Shown in pieces: positions 11,663-24,591 of a stretch of 64,000 nt of DNA; within the stretch, counting starts at the first letter, position 1, and every line of letters begins with the position of its first letter. Source of the stretch: Raphanus sativus (Eukaryota; Streptophyta; Magnoliopsida; Brassicales; Brassicaceae); NCBI RefSeq assembly GCF_000801105.2, contig NC_079518.1, forward strand, positions 9,494,106 to 9,558,105, given 5' to 3'. Below the pieces are notes generated by a model, which ran no database searches, was not told the DNA's origin, and saw only the letters and a list, made by a program, of their open reading frames with translations. The position numbers and the translations under genes are program-made.

Positions 11663-11986
11663 GAGAAGATGGGAAAGAGAGGCCTATAGAGATTAGATGT
11701 GGGCCCCCACAAAAAGGGTTAAATAGTTATTTTATTTCTTTTATTTAACCTCTCTTTTGTGTTCACGTTACTTCTGTGTTTTCGGTTTGGTGTAACGTTT
11801 TCTTACTTTTCTTTTTTTATTATTATTAAATTCTTTTTTTTCTCTCTTTTATAAGAATTGTTTATATTTATTTCCATGTGACACACATAAGGAATAGTGT
11901 TTTTTGATTGGTAAGTCTCCTATTCTAATATTAGAATACGATATTAGTTATTAGTTATCATTTTCCAGATTATTATGCGGACGTCG

Positions 11987-12037
11987 TGCATGGTAACATT
12001 GTTTTTTTTTTTTGCTAAAATGCATGGTAACATTGTT
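11987..12037 (-). repeat. Micro-insertion 1: poly(T) unit with 17-bp flanking duplication
   Basis: TGCATGGTAACATTGTT occurs at 11987-12003 and 12021-12037. The 17 bases between read TTTTTTTTTTGCTAAAA; on the minus strand this is the leader TTTTAGC followed by an A-run. Confidence 0.85.
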
Positions 12038-12931
12038 ACGAGCTGTATTTTCAAAAAAAAAAATGAATGGTTAAAATACTTAACGGTGAAAGAATTAATT
12101 ACTGTGGATTGGCAAGTGGTAACATTAAAAGTTAAAACATTACAAGACAACAATTTTTAATGTTATCATCTCATCATGTGGTCCTTAAGAGAGTTGTTCA
12201 GTTGTGACTGACTCCTATTCCCAAAAATAAATAATAGACCATTGCAACGGGTAAGTTGGTACAACGCAGTAAACAGTTTATTTACGTCGGTAGAAACTTT
12301 GAGTATATATAATATATGATTAATTACAACAAAAAGTCAGCATAATAATCAAAACTTAATCATGAAAGGGGTTCATATTTGTAATTGGGTACATATATGG
12401 TCCATCAGATTAACATAATCATGCACTTTGTGGCACTTTTATGGCAAATATAAAAGAATCACACCAACCGCAACATGTCATACTACAAATAAATACATAT
12501 TTAAAGACTTAAAAAGTCAGAGTAATATAGCAATATGTCGTGAATTCTCAGTCATCTTTAGCTTATTGCTTGTCGACAACAAATCCACTTATGTTGTGAC
12601 CCATCACCCATGCACGTAGTTGCATATAAAGATGAGTCGCAAAGAAGATTCTTTATGTGCGGAAAGAGTCTCTGACCATTTCTTTCGTAGTCCGAAAGTT
12701 AAACTTCTTCATGTGCTACTTTCATGGATTATGCGAGTCCTTGCAAATATTTGAGAAATTTAATGCCTATTTTGAAAATAAAGGCCCAATCAGCCCAATA
12801 AACGGAGCCTGTTATTAGAATTAATGTGTAAATATTGTTAAGAAAAAGTATCATAAGAGGGAATCAATAATGTGTGAATTGTGAAGAAGAGTATGATAAC
12901 TGATAACATTATATATTTTCAAACTATGTCA

Positions 12932-12983
12932 CTACGTTAAGAGATGTTTTTTTTTTTTTTGAAGATCTACGTTAAGAGATGTT
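12932..12983 (-). repeat. Micro-insertion 2: poly(T) unit with 17-bp flanking duplication
   Basis: CTACGTTAAGAGATGTT occurs at 12932-12948 and 12967-12983. The 18-base insert is a T-run then GAAGAT; the minus strand reads ATCTTC plus A-run. Confidence 0.85.
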
Positions 12984-13294
12984 CTTAGGGAAAATGCATG
13001 TAAGTTGTGTAGAAGTTATAAAGAAAAGTATGTATTTGCCTTGTTTTCTCACCACTGATTCTGACCAACTCTCTGGTGCGAACAGCTACATGCATGACTC
13101 GCTATTACTTACTCTTTGCTTACTCGCTATTACATACTCTTCACGATGTGCACTGTTCTCGCTTACTTTTTGCTTGATATCTATTTAATCTTTTAACCCA
13201 TATTGTTGGAACTATAATACTACCGTTATTATGATGTATTTTCTCGAAAAATACTTCAGTATAAATACATTTGTCTACCCTCATTTGCTTTCAG

Positions 13295-13333
13295 GATGCC
13301 GATATCTTGTGGTTTCGCGATCCCTTTTTCCAG
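13295..13333 (+). pseudogene. Fragment of a GT77-type nucleotide-sugar transferase exon
   Basis: After a good acceptor (TTTGCTTTCAG ending at 13294) the plus strand encodes DADILWFRDPFFQ. The DADxxWFRDPF motif is the sugar-nucleotide-binding DxD region of plant GT77/DUF271 glycosyltransferases (established family knowledge). Only this dozen residues are kept; the frame that follows to 13561 (HKPIKQESPEICDD and onward) shows no family similarity. No other exon is found within 2 kb, so I call it a relic. Confidence 0.55.
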
Positions 13334-13614
13334 ATACTGATACACAAACCTATCAAGCAAGAATCACCTGAGATATGTGATGATACATCTATTCACCGTC
13401 CCTTACTCTGTTTACTATTAAACTACATCTGCAGGGCCATGCAATTGGAATCAACAAAAACAAAGAGCCATGAGACTAATATCGCTCAAGATCGAAACTG
13501 CAATTTAATTGGAAATATAGAAAAAGGTCCGCAAGAAACAGAGTACATAGCTCAAAAATAAAAGTAAAACATGAAACACAAACAAGACTGAAATTCAGAC
13601 GCAATCAATGCAGT

Positions 13615-15868
13615 TTAGTCGACTTCTTCTATCTTGGGACCAGCACCTCCTGCAGAAGGAGGGGCTTCATCGTCATCCATTCCACCTGCTTCACCACCAG
13701 CTCCTTGATACATCTTAGCTATGATCGGATTACACACACTCTCCAGCTCTTTCATCTTGTCTTCAAACTCGTCCGCTTCAGCCGTTTGGTTCCCGTCGAG
13801 CCACTGGATCGCCTCCTCAACAGAATCCTCAATCTTCTTCTTGTCTGCAGCAGGAAGCTTCTCACCAATCTTCTCGTCCCGGATCGTGTTCCTCATGTTG
13901 TAAGCATAGTTCTCGAGCGCATTCTTGGCTTCAACCTTCTTCTTATGCTCCTCATCCTCAGACTTGTACTTCTCCGCCTCTTGCACCATCTTCTCTATCT
14001 CGTCTTTAGACAAACGACCCTTGTCGTTGGTGATCGTGATCTTGTTCTTTTGCCCCGTGGTCTTGTCCTCCGCAGAGACGTTGAGGATCCCGTTCGCGTC
14101 AATGTCGAAACACACCGTGATCTGAGGGACGCCACGTGGAGCTGGAGGGATGCCAGAGAGCTCGAACTTCCCGAGGAGGTTGTTGTCTTTGGTCCTAGCC
14201 CTCTCTCCTTCGTAGACTTGGATCAACACGCCAGGCTGGTTGTCCGAGTAAGTTGAGAAGACCTGTTCCTTCTTGGTCGGGATCGTGGTGTTTCTCTGGA
14301 TCAACGTGGTCATGACACCACCGGCTGTTTCGAGACCGAGAGAGAGAGGAGTCACGTCCAACAGAAGAAGATCTTGCACCTTCTCGTTCCCTTCACCGCT
14401 CAGAATAGCTCCCTGCACAGCCGCTCCGTAAGCCACGGCCTCGTCAGGGTTGATAGACTTGCAGAGCTCTTTCCCGTTGAAGAAGTCTTGGAGAAGCTGC
14501 TGAACTTTCGGGATACGCGTGGAGCCACCGACGAGGACGACGTCGTGGACCGTGCTCTTGTCCATCTTAGCATCGCGCAAGCACTTCTCGACAGGCTCCA
14601 TACACTTCCTGAAAAGATCCATGTTGAGCTCCTCGAACCTAGCACGCGTCAGCGCGGAGTAGAAATCAATCCCTTCGAATAAAGAGTCAATCTCGATGGT
14701 GGTCTGAGCGGTGGAAGAGAGAGTCCTCTTCGCTCTCTCGCAAGCCGTCCTCAGCCTCCTCAGAGCTCTAGGGTTACCGCTAATGTCCTTCTTGCTCTTC
14801 CTCTTAAACTCTTGAACAAAGTGGTTGACCATTCTATTGTCAAAGTCCTCACCTCCGAGATGAGTGTCTCCAGCGGTAGCCTTCACCTCAAAGATACCTT
14901 CCTCGATAGTCAAAAGAGAGACATCGAAAGTACCACCACCGAGGTCAAAGATCAAAACGTTCTTCTCTCCAACACTCGTCGCCTTCTTATCAAGACCATA
15001 AGCAATGGCTGCAGCAGTAGGCTCGTTGATGATACGCATCACGTTCAAACCAGCGATCACTCCGGCGTCCTTTGTGGCTTGACGCTGAGAGTCGTTGAAG
15101 TAGGCCGGGACGGTGACCACAGCGTTCTTGATGGTGACGCCAAGGTAAGCTTCAGCGATCTCGCGCATCTTGATGAGCACCATTGAAGATATCTCCTCGG
15201 CGGCGAACTGCTTCTCTTCTCCTTTGTAGGAGACGACGATCATGGGCTTGTCGGCAGGGCCAGGGATGATCTTGAAAGGCCATAGCTTCATGTCGCTTTG
15301 GACTGATGCGTCACTGAATCTCCGACCAATCAATCTCTTTGCATCTGTCACAATTAAAAAAAACACAGTTTTACTCAAATCATTCAAAGACCAAAACTTT
15401 CTTATTACACTAAGATCTTACAACAAAACTAAGATTCGAAACCCTAAATTTCACAACTTTATCTTCATATAAACCCTAAAGATGACAACTTTAGTATTCA
15501 ACTAAATCTTCCAATAAAAACCCTAAAAATCACAACTTTCGTATTCAACTAAGATCTTCTTATAAACCCTAAAGATCAAAGCTTTAGTATTCAATTAAGA
15601 TCTTCAATCAAAACCCTAAAAATCACAAACCGAGAAGGTGATGAGGTGACGTACCGAAGACAGTGTTAATAGGGTTCATGGCGACTTGATTCTTAGCGGC
15701 ATCACCAATCAACCTCTCGGAGTCGGTGAAGGCGACGTAAGACGGCGTGGTTCTGTTTCCTTGATCATTGGCGATGATCTCGACGCGGTCGTGTTGCCAT
15801 ACTCCGACGCAAGAGTAGGTAGTGCCGAGGTCGATTCCGATAGCTGGACCTTCTCCTTTACCCGCCAT
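13615..15868 (-). CDS. HSC70: Cytosolic heat shock cognate 70 chaperone (HSC70-1/2-like)
   Basis: Two exons (15655-15868 and 13615-15344) give 647 residues, the usual size for plant cytosolic HSC70. The 310-bp intron splits the Asp codon of NPINTVFD at residue 72, the common plant HSC70 intron site. ATPase signatures are present: [16 protein letters not shown] near residue 10, [14 protein letters not shown] near 200 and [15 protein letters not shown] near 335. The protein ends [12 protein letters not shown] marks cytosolic/nuclear HSP70 and binds TPR co-chaperones. It folds client proteins in ATP-driven cycles. The N-terminus [11 protein letters not shown] and the body resemble Arabidopsis HSC70-1 and HSP70-2 more than HSC70-3. 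No HSP70 sits between VEL1 and ATR2 in Arabidopsis as I recall, so this is probably a transposed duplicate that kept its intron. All motifs look intact. Confidence 0.95.
15415..15630. repeat. About 60-bp imperfect tandem repeat with AAACCCTAAA motifs in the HSC70 intron
   Basis: Four diverged units, each with AAACCCTAAA, then TCACAACTTT or similar, then TATTCAACTAAGATCTTC. Thus four telo-box-like motifs sit in a 310-bp intron next to the start of the gene. No function is shown by the sequence. Confidence 0.65.
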
Positions 15869-15969
15869 CGTGTGAAGAAGCTTTGAGGCGGCTATAAGAA
15901 ATTAGGGTTAAGAGCTTGTGGTGTGGAGAGAGAGGGAGAGAGAGGGAGGGAGAGTAGATTAGGTTTGAG

Positions 15970-15980
15970 TTTATATATAG
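15970..15980 (-). promoter_or_regulatory. TATA box of HSC70
   Basis: The minus strand reads CTATATATAAA about 105 bp upstream of the ATG, with a CT-rich leader (about 15905-15955) between. Transcription would start near 15940. The hAT-type element begins only 35 bp upstream of the TATA box. Confidence 0.7.
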
Positions 15981-16013
15981 AGCACGAGACTTGTGTTCCC
16001 ACAATGTATGAGG

Positions 16014-16692
16014 TAGGGCTGGGCGTTCGGGTATCCATTCGGGTTTCGGTTCAGTCCATTCGGGTTTCGGGTTTTCGGGGTCAAAGATTTCAGTCCCATT
16101 CGGATATTTCTAAATTTCGGTTCGGATTCAGTTCGGATCTTTGCGGGTTCGGTTCGGATTCGGATAACCCATTTAAAATGTTTTTAAATTTCCAAAATTC
16201 ATTATATACTTTAAATTTTCAAAATCTATAAGAAAAATAATATATTACATATAAATTTTCATAACATATATGTCAAAATACCTTAATTTAACATATAAAT
16301 TAGTTTTCTTTGAATATTTGGATAAAAAATCAATAGATATTTAACTATTTTGGTGTTTTCGGTATACTTTAGCTATTTTAAACATTTACTTTTGATTATT
16401 TGCATATATTTTCCGAGTATTTTAGAAAACTTAAAGGTATCTTATATATTTTTAATATTTTTAATATACATTATATATAAAAACAATGTATATATTTAAG
16501 TATATAAATTTATTTCGGATACATTCGGGTACCCAAAATATTTCGGTTCGGATCGGGTTCGGTTTCGGTTCTTTAAATACCGAAATTTTGAACCCGTTCG
16601 GATATTTAATCAATTTCGGTTCGGATTCGGTGCTACTTTTTCGGATCAGGTTCGGTTCGGTTTTTCGGGTTCGGATTTTTGGCCCAGCCCTA
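16014..16692. mobile_element. Non-autonomous hAT-type element in the HSC70 promoter
   Basis: 679 bp with inverted termini TAGGGCTGGGC and GCCCAGCCCTA. It is flanked by a perfect 8-bp duplication GTATGAGG at 16006-16013 and 16693-16700. Both subterminal regions are dense in TTCGG, CGGTTCGG and CGGGTTCGG words; the middle is AT-rich. An 8-bp duplication with a (C/T)AGGG terminus is the hAT signature. There is no transposase ORF. Confidence 0.9.
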
Positions 16693-16700
16693 GTATGAGG

Positions 16701-17270
16701 TTTTTCTTCTAGACCGTTCCGATGAGATTATGCCTTTTTCCAAATTTTTAATTATGCAAAATAGAAAAAGCACAATTGATATTTAGCATTAATTATGCGA
16801 TTTCTAATTGCCAATTTAACTATTTAGCATTAATTTACCTTTTTGGTATAAAATGTAATTTTGATTTATTAAACCTAAATTGACATAATTATTTTGTTAA
16901 TATTACTAGTTCAATTTTTTATTTTCCATTTTACTTTAATAATTAGTATTTTTAAGTAAAGTGTCAAATTTCAATATTTATTTGTTAGTCAAAGTTCAAA
17001 TAGTTTTATGTTTTTCACTGTAATTTTATACTTATTTTATTTATTGTGTCCATATTAATTAAAAATTTGCTATATTTAATATTTTTATGTGTAAATTATA
17101 TATTAAAATAAATTTATTTTTGCTATTGTAATTTTATTATCAAAATATGCAAATGCAAAACTCTAAAAAAAAATTGTAACAAATTATTATTATTTTTTGA
17201 AATAGAAGGGGCATCATTTTAAAAAGCTTGGTGTTTTTTGTTGTTGTTATCTGATAACTAATTTGTTTTA
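16701..17270. other. Displaced HSC70 upstream sequence, then AT-rich spacer
   Basis: Just beyond the element, TTCTAGACCGTTC (16707-16719) fits a heat-shock-element spacing TTCnnGAnnnTTC with one base off (GAC for GAA). The rest is AT-rich with no gene. Confidence 0.4.
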
Positions 17271-18697
<1,427 letters not shown>

Positions 18698-18739
18698 AGT
18701 ATTTCACATGTTTGTCAACGTCACTAAAATCTTTTTAAG

Positions 18740-19204
18740 GTATTGACCTTGAACAATTAACTTAAATAGGTACTTTTTTTTTTCAATATGTCTTGATACA
18801 AAATTTGAACATGACTTAAAATTCTAGTGAGCTATTTCACAAAAACGGCTGTATTTGTCTAGGCTGAAGTAGAACGTGATTAGTTATAATTATAAGTCTA
18901 CTGCAAATAGGTCAAGAGTTTCTTTGAATGTGGCCAATGGATTACTCATATAGCGCCACATAGTGGGTCGTAGATTGAGGTCTAATAAAGATAGTTAAAA
19001 ACGACAAGCATACCTTTTCAATAACAGAACGCCAGAAAGAAGTTCGATTTCTCTCATAAAGAGCTAAACTGCTTGTAACGTTCTGGTTTTAAGGTATCAA
19101 ACAACTTAAAAATATTTATGAAGAGTAAAATGGGTTTAAAACGCTCATAGAATACACGACACGACTTCAAACAGACTAGCGATCTCTACGTCATTGGTAC
19201 CAGG
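18740..19204. other. Spacer between the ATR2 relic and RUXF, nothing recognised
   Basis: No coding content. The last part (about 19060-19204) is probably the 3' UTR of RUXF. Confidence 0.5.
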
Positions 19205-20400
19205 CTAGTCTTGTTCAGCGTCCGCGAGTTCTTCATCTTCTGGGACACCTCGGACATACAAAACGTTGTTGCATCTGGGTGGACAAAACAAAGCCAGTAA
19301 ATTAAACCACGAAGGGATCCAAACAGTCCACATAACAGGTAGTTAACGACCAAGTCCACCTCTTAAGTTCCCACTAACTAATAAGTTAATAACACTTTAG
19401 AAACATAAACTGATTCACTTATAATGGAGAATGCAGTAAAGACAAAAGATGTTTTTATTACCTGATCAAGATCTCTCCAAGGTTTCCTGTCAGTTGTCCA
19501 TCGATATATTCCTCGGTGTTTCCCAGCTGCAAAACAGAAGCAAACACTAGTGATTAATCTACGTATATGTGCTAGTACATATCAACATTTACCACTCGTA
19601 TGTTTCCAGCATTTTTCTATAACTTTTAAGCAGAAGGAACATTAAACAGATTGGTTTTGGGGTATCGACAATATAACATCAATCTTTGTATCTAAAAGTT
19701 CAATGCCAATATATTTATACATAACATAAGCGTTTGCAAACAGAACATAAAAGGTAAAACTAAATACGGTACCTGCAAGTTCATGTAGGAGTCAACAGAG
19801 GCAAGGAAACCTGTGATTAAGAGATAAGATTGAGCAAAAAAAAAAAAAAAACAGGTAAGATACAAGCTTTGGTTAGCAAAAACTGTATACAATATGAAGC
19901 TGCGTAAGTACCTTTGTATTCCATTCCCCATTTAAGCTTAACAATAACCGTCTTTCCGGTCAAATTGTTCAAGAATGGCTTCGGGTTAACCGGTATCGTC
20001 TGCACAAATTTCATACAAAAACAATGTATATCAAATAACACACTTCCTTCTCATCACACTTCATCAACGAATGCAAGTTAACAAAAATAAATATTAGTAT
20101 TAGCTCAAAATTTTTTTTTGGACGACAGTATTAGCTCAATTACAAATCAAGTTTCATATAAACCCTAAATTTTCTAAACCGTATCCGCTAAAACCCAAAC
20201 CCCAGCAATAATCTTGATACTCTAATATATATTTACTTATATAAGTAGCTAAATCAAGAAATCTCGAGGTGGAAGAGCTCAGAACGCCAAAAGTTCGGAG
20301 CCTTTTGCAAACCCTATTACGATTCTAACCTTTAGGCTCTACGAAGAAATCAAATTTAGGAATCGAAGCACAAATTAAAGAGATGGAGACTTACAGCCAT
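19205..20400 (-). CDS. RUXF: Spliceosomal small nuclear ribonucleoprotein F (SmF)
   Basis: Five exons (20395-20400, 19912-19999, 19773-19810, 19462-19526, 19205-19274) sum to 88 residues, the normal SmF length. The first exon is only six bases (ATG GCT), followed by [18 protein letters not shown]. The Sm1 motif runs through [20 protein letters not shown] and the Sm2 motif is [14 protein letters not shown]; the tail is acidic ([11 protein letters not shown]). SmF is one of seven Sm proteins forming the ring around U1, U2, U4 and U5 snRNAs in the nucleus. All introns have GT-AG ends. Expression is probably constitutive, given the site II and telo-box motifs upstream. The syntaxin-like gene follows in the conserved order. 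I am confident in the model because exon phases close exactly. Confidence 0.95.
20096..20139 (-). repeat. Micro-insertion 3: poly(T) unit in RUXF intron 1, 13-bp duplication
   Basis: AGTATTAGCTCAA occurs at 20096-20108 and 20127-20139. The 18-base insert reads AATTTTTTTTTGGACGAC; the minus strand is GTCGTCC plus A-run. Confidence 0.75.
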
Positions 20401-20490
20401 GGTTTTAGGGAGCGAAGAGATTTGAATCGTCTAGGATTGGGATGAAAACAAATTGGAACAAATTGCTCCTCTCTTCTGCTTCGATCTCTG

Positions 20491-20593
20491 CTTAGGGTTT
20501 TTTGGTTTCGGGGTTTTCAAGATTCATAGCTATTACAAGGACTGTGATATTTCTTAAAGGCCCATTAGTAGATTAACGGCCCATTAATAAGTA
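20491..20593 (-). promoter_or_regulatory. Telo-box plus paired site II motifs upstream of RUXF
   Basis: On the minus strand, two TGGGCC motifs (GGCCCA at about 20557-20562 and 20579-20584 on plus) precede AAACCCTAAG (plus 20491-20500). Site II (TCP-bound) elements paired with a telo-box are established features of plant promoters for translation, splicing and other housekeeping genes. Confidence 0.6.
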
Positions 20594-20601
20594 TCATCAT
20601 T

Positions 20602-21473
20602 ACTGTGCATGTATATGTGTGTCTAGCTAGCCCAAAACAAAACTCGGATTATGTATTTTGGGATTTGTTTGTATACATGTTATTAGATTTCTCTATATTG
20701 ATGAACTAAGGAGGCTTCCACGTCTGATATGGATTTTGATATAGATATACAGATTAGTGTCACTGTCATGTATGTGAAACAGTTAGCTGTAGAACTTTAT
20801 AACCTATTCATGAATCTACGGAACAAACATTTATTTTCAACTCTCTATAGCATTTAGTCACTTACTAAGCTAAAGAGGATGAAGATTTAAAGATTTTATC
20901 TGATGTGAGAGATATTACATTGTTCGAGAAACCATAGAGGCTGTCGGAGACTCGGAGTAAAGAACGTCAACCATACACTAGCGAAGTACGTGGACAGATG
21001 TTTGTTCCAAACCAATATACTATCATTGAACACACCACGCATTGGTTTTCTTTAGAAACACGTCTAAAACCTCACGAAACATAGGTTCAAGTTTTACAAA
21101 TAGGTATACAACTTTACAGGTTCGTATATCATGTTCCCTGAGGATAAGAGTGAAATTAAAAAAAAAAAAAAGCAGGCTTGTTCTTCTTGACAAAGCCTTT
21201 TTAAATCTCTCACCCTGCTTGGGGAATGTTGAATCATTTAGCATGTATGTTGTGTGACCAACACGCAAGAATCTGTTTAAAAAAAAAACACCATGCAAAG
21301 AAGAACGTTAAGATTTAAGTCTGTTGTAGAAAACTTGAATTTATAATTTAGATTTTCAGAATATTATTCACCTGTCAAAGACTAATAAGCTCGAAAGAGT
21401 ACTGCAAGAAGGGAAGGAACAAAGACGGAGAATGGTTGTGTTAACAAGACTCTGATGAAACAATATGAGAACC
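20602..21473. other. Intergenic spacer between RUXF and the syntaxin-like gene
   Basis: AT-rich with scattered A-runs (about 21157, 21278). The last part (about 21300-21473) is probably 3' UTR of the downstream gene. No other feature seen. Confidence 0.5.
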
Positions 21474-22665
21474 CTAGAGAGAAGAGAGAGACTTACATAG
21501 AAGAAACAAGAGTAGCGTCAAGGAAACAATGAGCTGAACCGGCCGGTTAAATGGAACCCCAAACCGCCTTTGATAGTATCTGACTCCGTCAAAGAGCTGC
21601 AAAAAACAGTAAAACAACAAAGACTTTATAATCCAATCTCATCGTATTGAGATGATCTTTTTCAACTGCAGGAAAGCCTTTACCTGGTTATAATCACGAC
21701 ATCTCTGCATCCAAAACAGAGGCTTATAACCTTTTTCTTTAGGAGTAGCTTCTATCTCTGACACATAATCCTCTTCTTTGGCATCAACACGAACATCAAC
21801 CCTCAACGCGCTAATATCAGGAACATTAGGTGAGCTCCATGTCCTTCTCGTACCGAGTTTCTTGCCAGCACTCTCAGGGCTACCTCCTCTCTCGTCGTCA
21901 ATGTCTATCACACAGTCAAGACTCTCACCGTAACACCTACTCAAGCCGACGCTTTCACCGCTGAGACTCTCGGACGTCTGAGAAGATCCAGACAGAAACA
22001 TGGCAAGGTCATCACGCTCCTCTCTGTTGAGATCCACCACCCAGCGCAGAGGCTGCTCCCCGTTCTCGCTTAAAGCAGATTGCACTCGGTGGATCTGGTT
22101 TTCAATAGCGGAGACAAACTGTTTATGCCTAGTCAACGTAGTGTCGTCACGACAAGAACGTCCATGGCTCAACCTCACTGCCCTCTCAAACTCTTCCAAC
22201 TGATTCAAAAATCACGAGAATGATTATATGTTTTTTTTGTTTGGTGTGTGTGTGTGAAGCTGTTTTAACAAACCTGCCATTTAGCTGTGCTCAAAGCTGC
22301 TTGAAGTTCATTGCAGAGGTGGTCTGATTCTACAGAGACTCGAGCACCTTCTCTCTTCTCTTTAATCCACATCCTATATGCAGATTCCATCCTGCAGCAA
22401 ACACAAGAAAAGACAAACACAGATAATGGCACTGCTTCACTAAAAACAGCTCAATATAGGAATCAAATACACATAACTCCTCAATTAGATTATGCTAGAA
22501 CTAACCAATCCTCTAAAGGAAACAATCTTTCAACCTCATAAAGCTATACGAATCATTCAATAAAAATGAAAAGGGACATTACGTATCGGCAGATTGTTGA
22601 ACCTCCTCGGCGGCGGAGAAAAAGACATCCTTTTGCCAAAGATCGAAGCTTTTAGCTACCATCAT
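21474..22665 (-). CDS. Syntaxin-6 N-terminal-domain membrane protein (At4g30240-like)
   Basis: Four exons (22583-22665, 22274-22391, 21684-22199, 21474-21596) give 279 residues. The start is a double ATG, MMVAKSFDLWQKDVFFSAA. Residues 5-110 have the spacing of the syntaxin-6 N-terminal helical bundle (DTMESAYRMWIKEKR, then LEEFERAVRL). A low-complexity Ser/Glu-rich middle follows, and the C-terminus is a hydrophobic anchor (QLIVSLTLLLFLLC). I do not see a full SNARE heptad motif with a central Gln. The family is annotated as syntaxin/t-SNARE-like and expected in Golgi/TGN traffic. The last coding bases are uncertain: TATGTAAGT at about 21495 could be a donor leading to an exon near 21369, giving a tail shorter by a few residues. 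It lies between RUXF and YIP4b, matching the Arabidopsis order. Confidence 0.8.
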
Positions 22666-23041
22666 CCTTCTAAACCCTCAATTACGAAGATTCAACAAAA
22701 GGGTCTTCGAACTAAACGAACCGGAGGAAACCCAAAACTGATTCTGCAAGAAAGAAAGAATTAATCTTTTCCGCTTCTTCACACTTCCAATTTAAAAAGT
22801 CGTTTATCGAAGATGGGTAGCCTGCACTTATCGACCACACTTTATGAATGATTTATATTTTAATTTGAAGACCAGCGTAAGGTAATATAGTCTCAGCTAC
22901 AGAGGATTATTTCTTAAAGTTTTTTTGGCCCCACCCACTTTTGGCCCAACAACATTGTTTGCCAACGCAAATGAAATAATACACCTTTTTTTTTAATTTA
23001 TGGGGTTTAGAAGAGTCAAATGTTTTTTTTTATAATAAGAA
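22666..23041. other. Leader of the syntaxin-like gene and spacer
   Basis: Probable 5' UTR to about 22800, then AT-rich DNA. No further gene. Confidence 0.45.
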
Positions 23042-24182
23042 CTGGATCATGACCCGCTCGACCGAGCGGGATTCAATTTTCTTTTTTATCTTTGTTTTTA
23101 CTAAATGTTATATATGATCACAATCTGTATTAATATAAAATTTTGATAAATAACAATGTATACTAATGTGTTTAAATAAGCAATGTGTTTAACTACTAAA
23201 TCTGATTTTTAAATTTTATGATAACGTAAAGTAGATTTTTTTATATTATTTAAAATATATAGTGCTATATATTTTGTATTTTCAACATTTATCATACAAA
23301 ACTTACATTGGAGTATTATTTATATGAAAATATGTGTAACATAATATATTTATATATTATATAAACATATGCACATCCGCACGGGTTTTATTTTTAAAAT
23401 GTATTCTATATTGTTTAGTTTTATGTAGTATTGAGTTTGTATAATTCAATTTTGTGTTTAAAGAACAATATCAAAACTGTCTTTCGTATGTAAAAATAAC
23501 GCTTTGCAAGCGCGAGTTGTGTTTTTTTATTGTAACACAAAATTTTATATAAAACTTATGTTTTTTGTACATTACGAAATTTAATTTTTTAAATAATTAT
23601 TACGTAATTTCAAAGTGAATTTTATCTCTAAAGTCTAATATATTTTGTGTGTAATGGTTCAAAGCATGTTCGATATATATTATATTTCAGTTTGGTTTGT
23701 TTTTAGTATTATTGTATAAGTATAATACTATACAATATTACTATTTTCTATACAATATATGAAGCTATGTGTTATTTGTTTTAGAAAGTAGATTAGGCCT
23801 AACGTAGTTATAAGAATAGTCATATCTTTATGTATATGTCTATGACTTATCTACCCAATGTTATTAGTACTAATAAAATTAATATGGCCAATGAAAGTAT
23901 ACTGATCAATTTAAAATGAATTGTATAGGGTAATTATAGTATAATTAATATTTTTAGTATTCTTAGTATATATCTTATCTAAATTGACATGTAATAAATG
24001 TAAAAATCATATATAGAATATAGACAAAAAGAAGAACTGTATTTAAGGAAATACATCAATGCAAAGTTAGACTATAGTACGTATTTTATATAAAGAATGA
24101 GACATTTAATTTAAATATATAAGATCCACCTTTAAAAATCCACCTAGAAAAAGTTGTAATATTCCTGTTTTAATAAGATAGA
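23042..24182 (-). mobile_element. Non-autonomous Helitron (1.14 kb)
   Basis: On the minus strand the 5' end reads TCTATCTTATTAAAACAGG (ending at 24182). The 3' end has a strong hairpin, CCCGCTCGGTCGAGCGGG, 12 bp before a terminal CCAG (a mutated CTAG). The flanking bases are A on the 5' side and T on the 3' side, the AT target typical of Helitrons. The interior is very AT-rich with no Rep/helicase ORF. It resembles the Helitron at 37779-39360 at both ends. Confidence 0.75.
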
Positions 24183-24183
24183 T

Positions 24184-24591
24184 AGTCAAATGTTAATGAC
24201 TCATCTTTGTGATTAGGTGTTATACTAAACATATCGCCATTATTTTACCTCTTAAAATAGAACACAGCAATGAAATTTAAAAAACATAGCAATGGATTGA
24301 AGATCTTCTATGAGACTATAACCAATTTCGAAGCATACAAATATATCAAGGTCTTATATATATATTATATGTACCTTCCCAAAAAGAACCGCAAGTTTCA
24401 TACAAGGAGCAAAAAACATATGAAGTCGAACCAGAGTTTAACAAAACCAAAAAAAGTGTTAAAAGAACACATTATACATATGATCTCATTAGTTCACGGA
24501 TTGAGAAACTTCTATTCTACTCTGTATACCAAATGATTTTCGAAGCTGAATCACAGAACATATCTCTGATTTTCTGTTTTTCAAGATCGAA
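24184..24591. other. Spacer and probable YIP4b 3' UTR
   Basis: An 88-codon plus-strand ORF (24270-24536) is Lys-rich and AT-driven with no recognisable motif. It overlaps what should be the YIP4b 3' UTR, so I do not call it a gene. Confidence 0.4.

Larger units (their letters stand above)
11700..13290. other. Intergenic region between VEL1 and HSC70, no gene seen
   Basis: AT-rich, with no gene or complete transposon visible. It holds two of the micro-insertions listed separately (12004-12020 and 12949-12966). Short ORFs here (60-70 codons) have no recognisable content. Confidence 0.6.

Noticed and set aside
13705..15186. Long plus-strand ORFs (60-183 codons) over HSC70
   Set aside because: They are shadows of the highly biased HSC70 coding frame, with no domain of their own.
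21474..21500. Certainty about the last exon of the syntaxin-like gene
   Set aside because: Both a read-through to TAG at 21474 and splicing at TATGTAAGT are possible; I kept the read-through but do not claim the tail residues.
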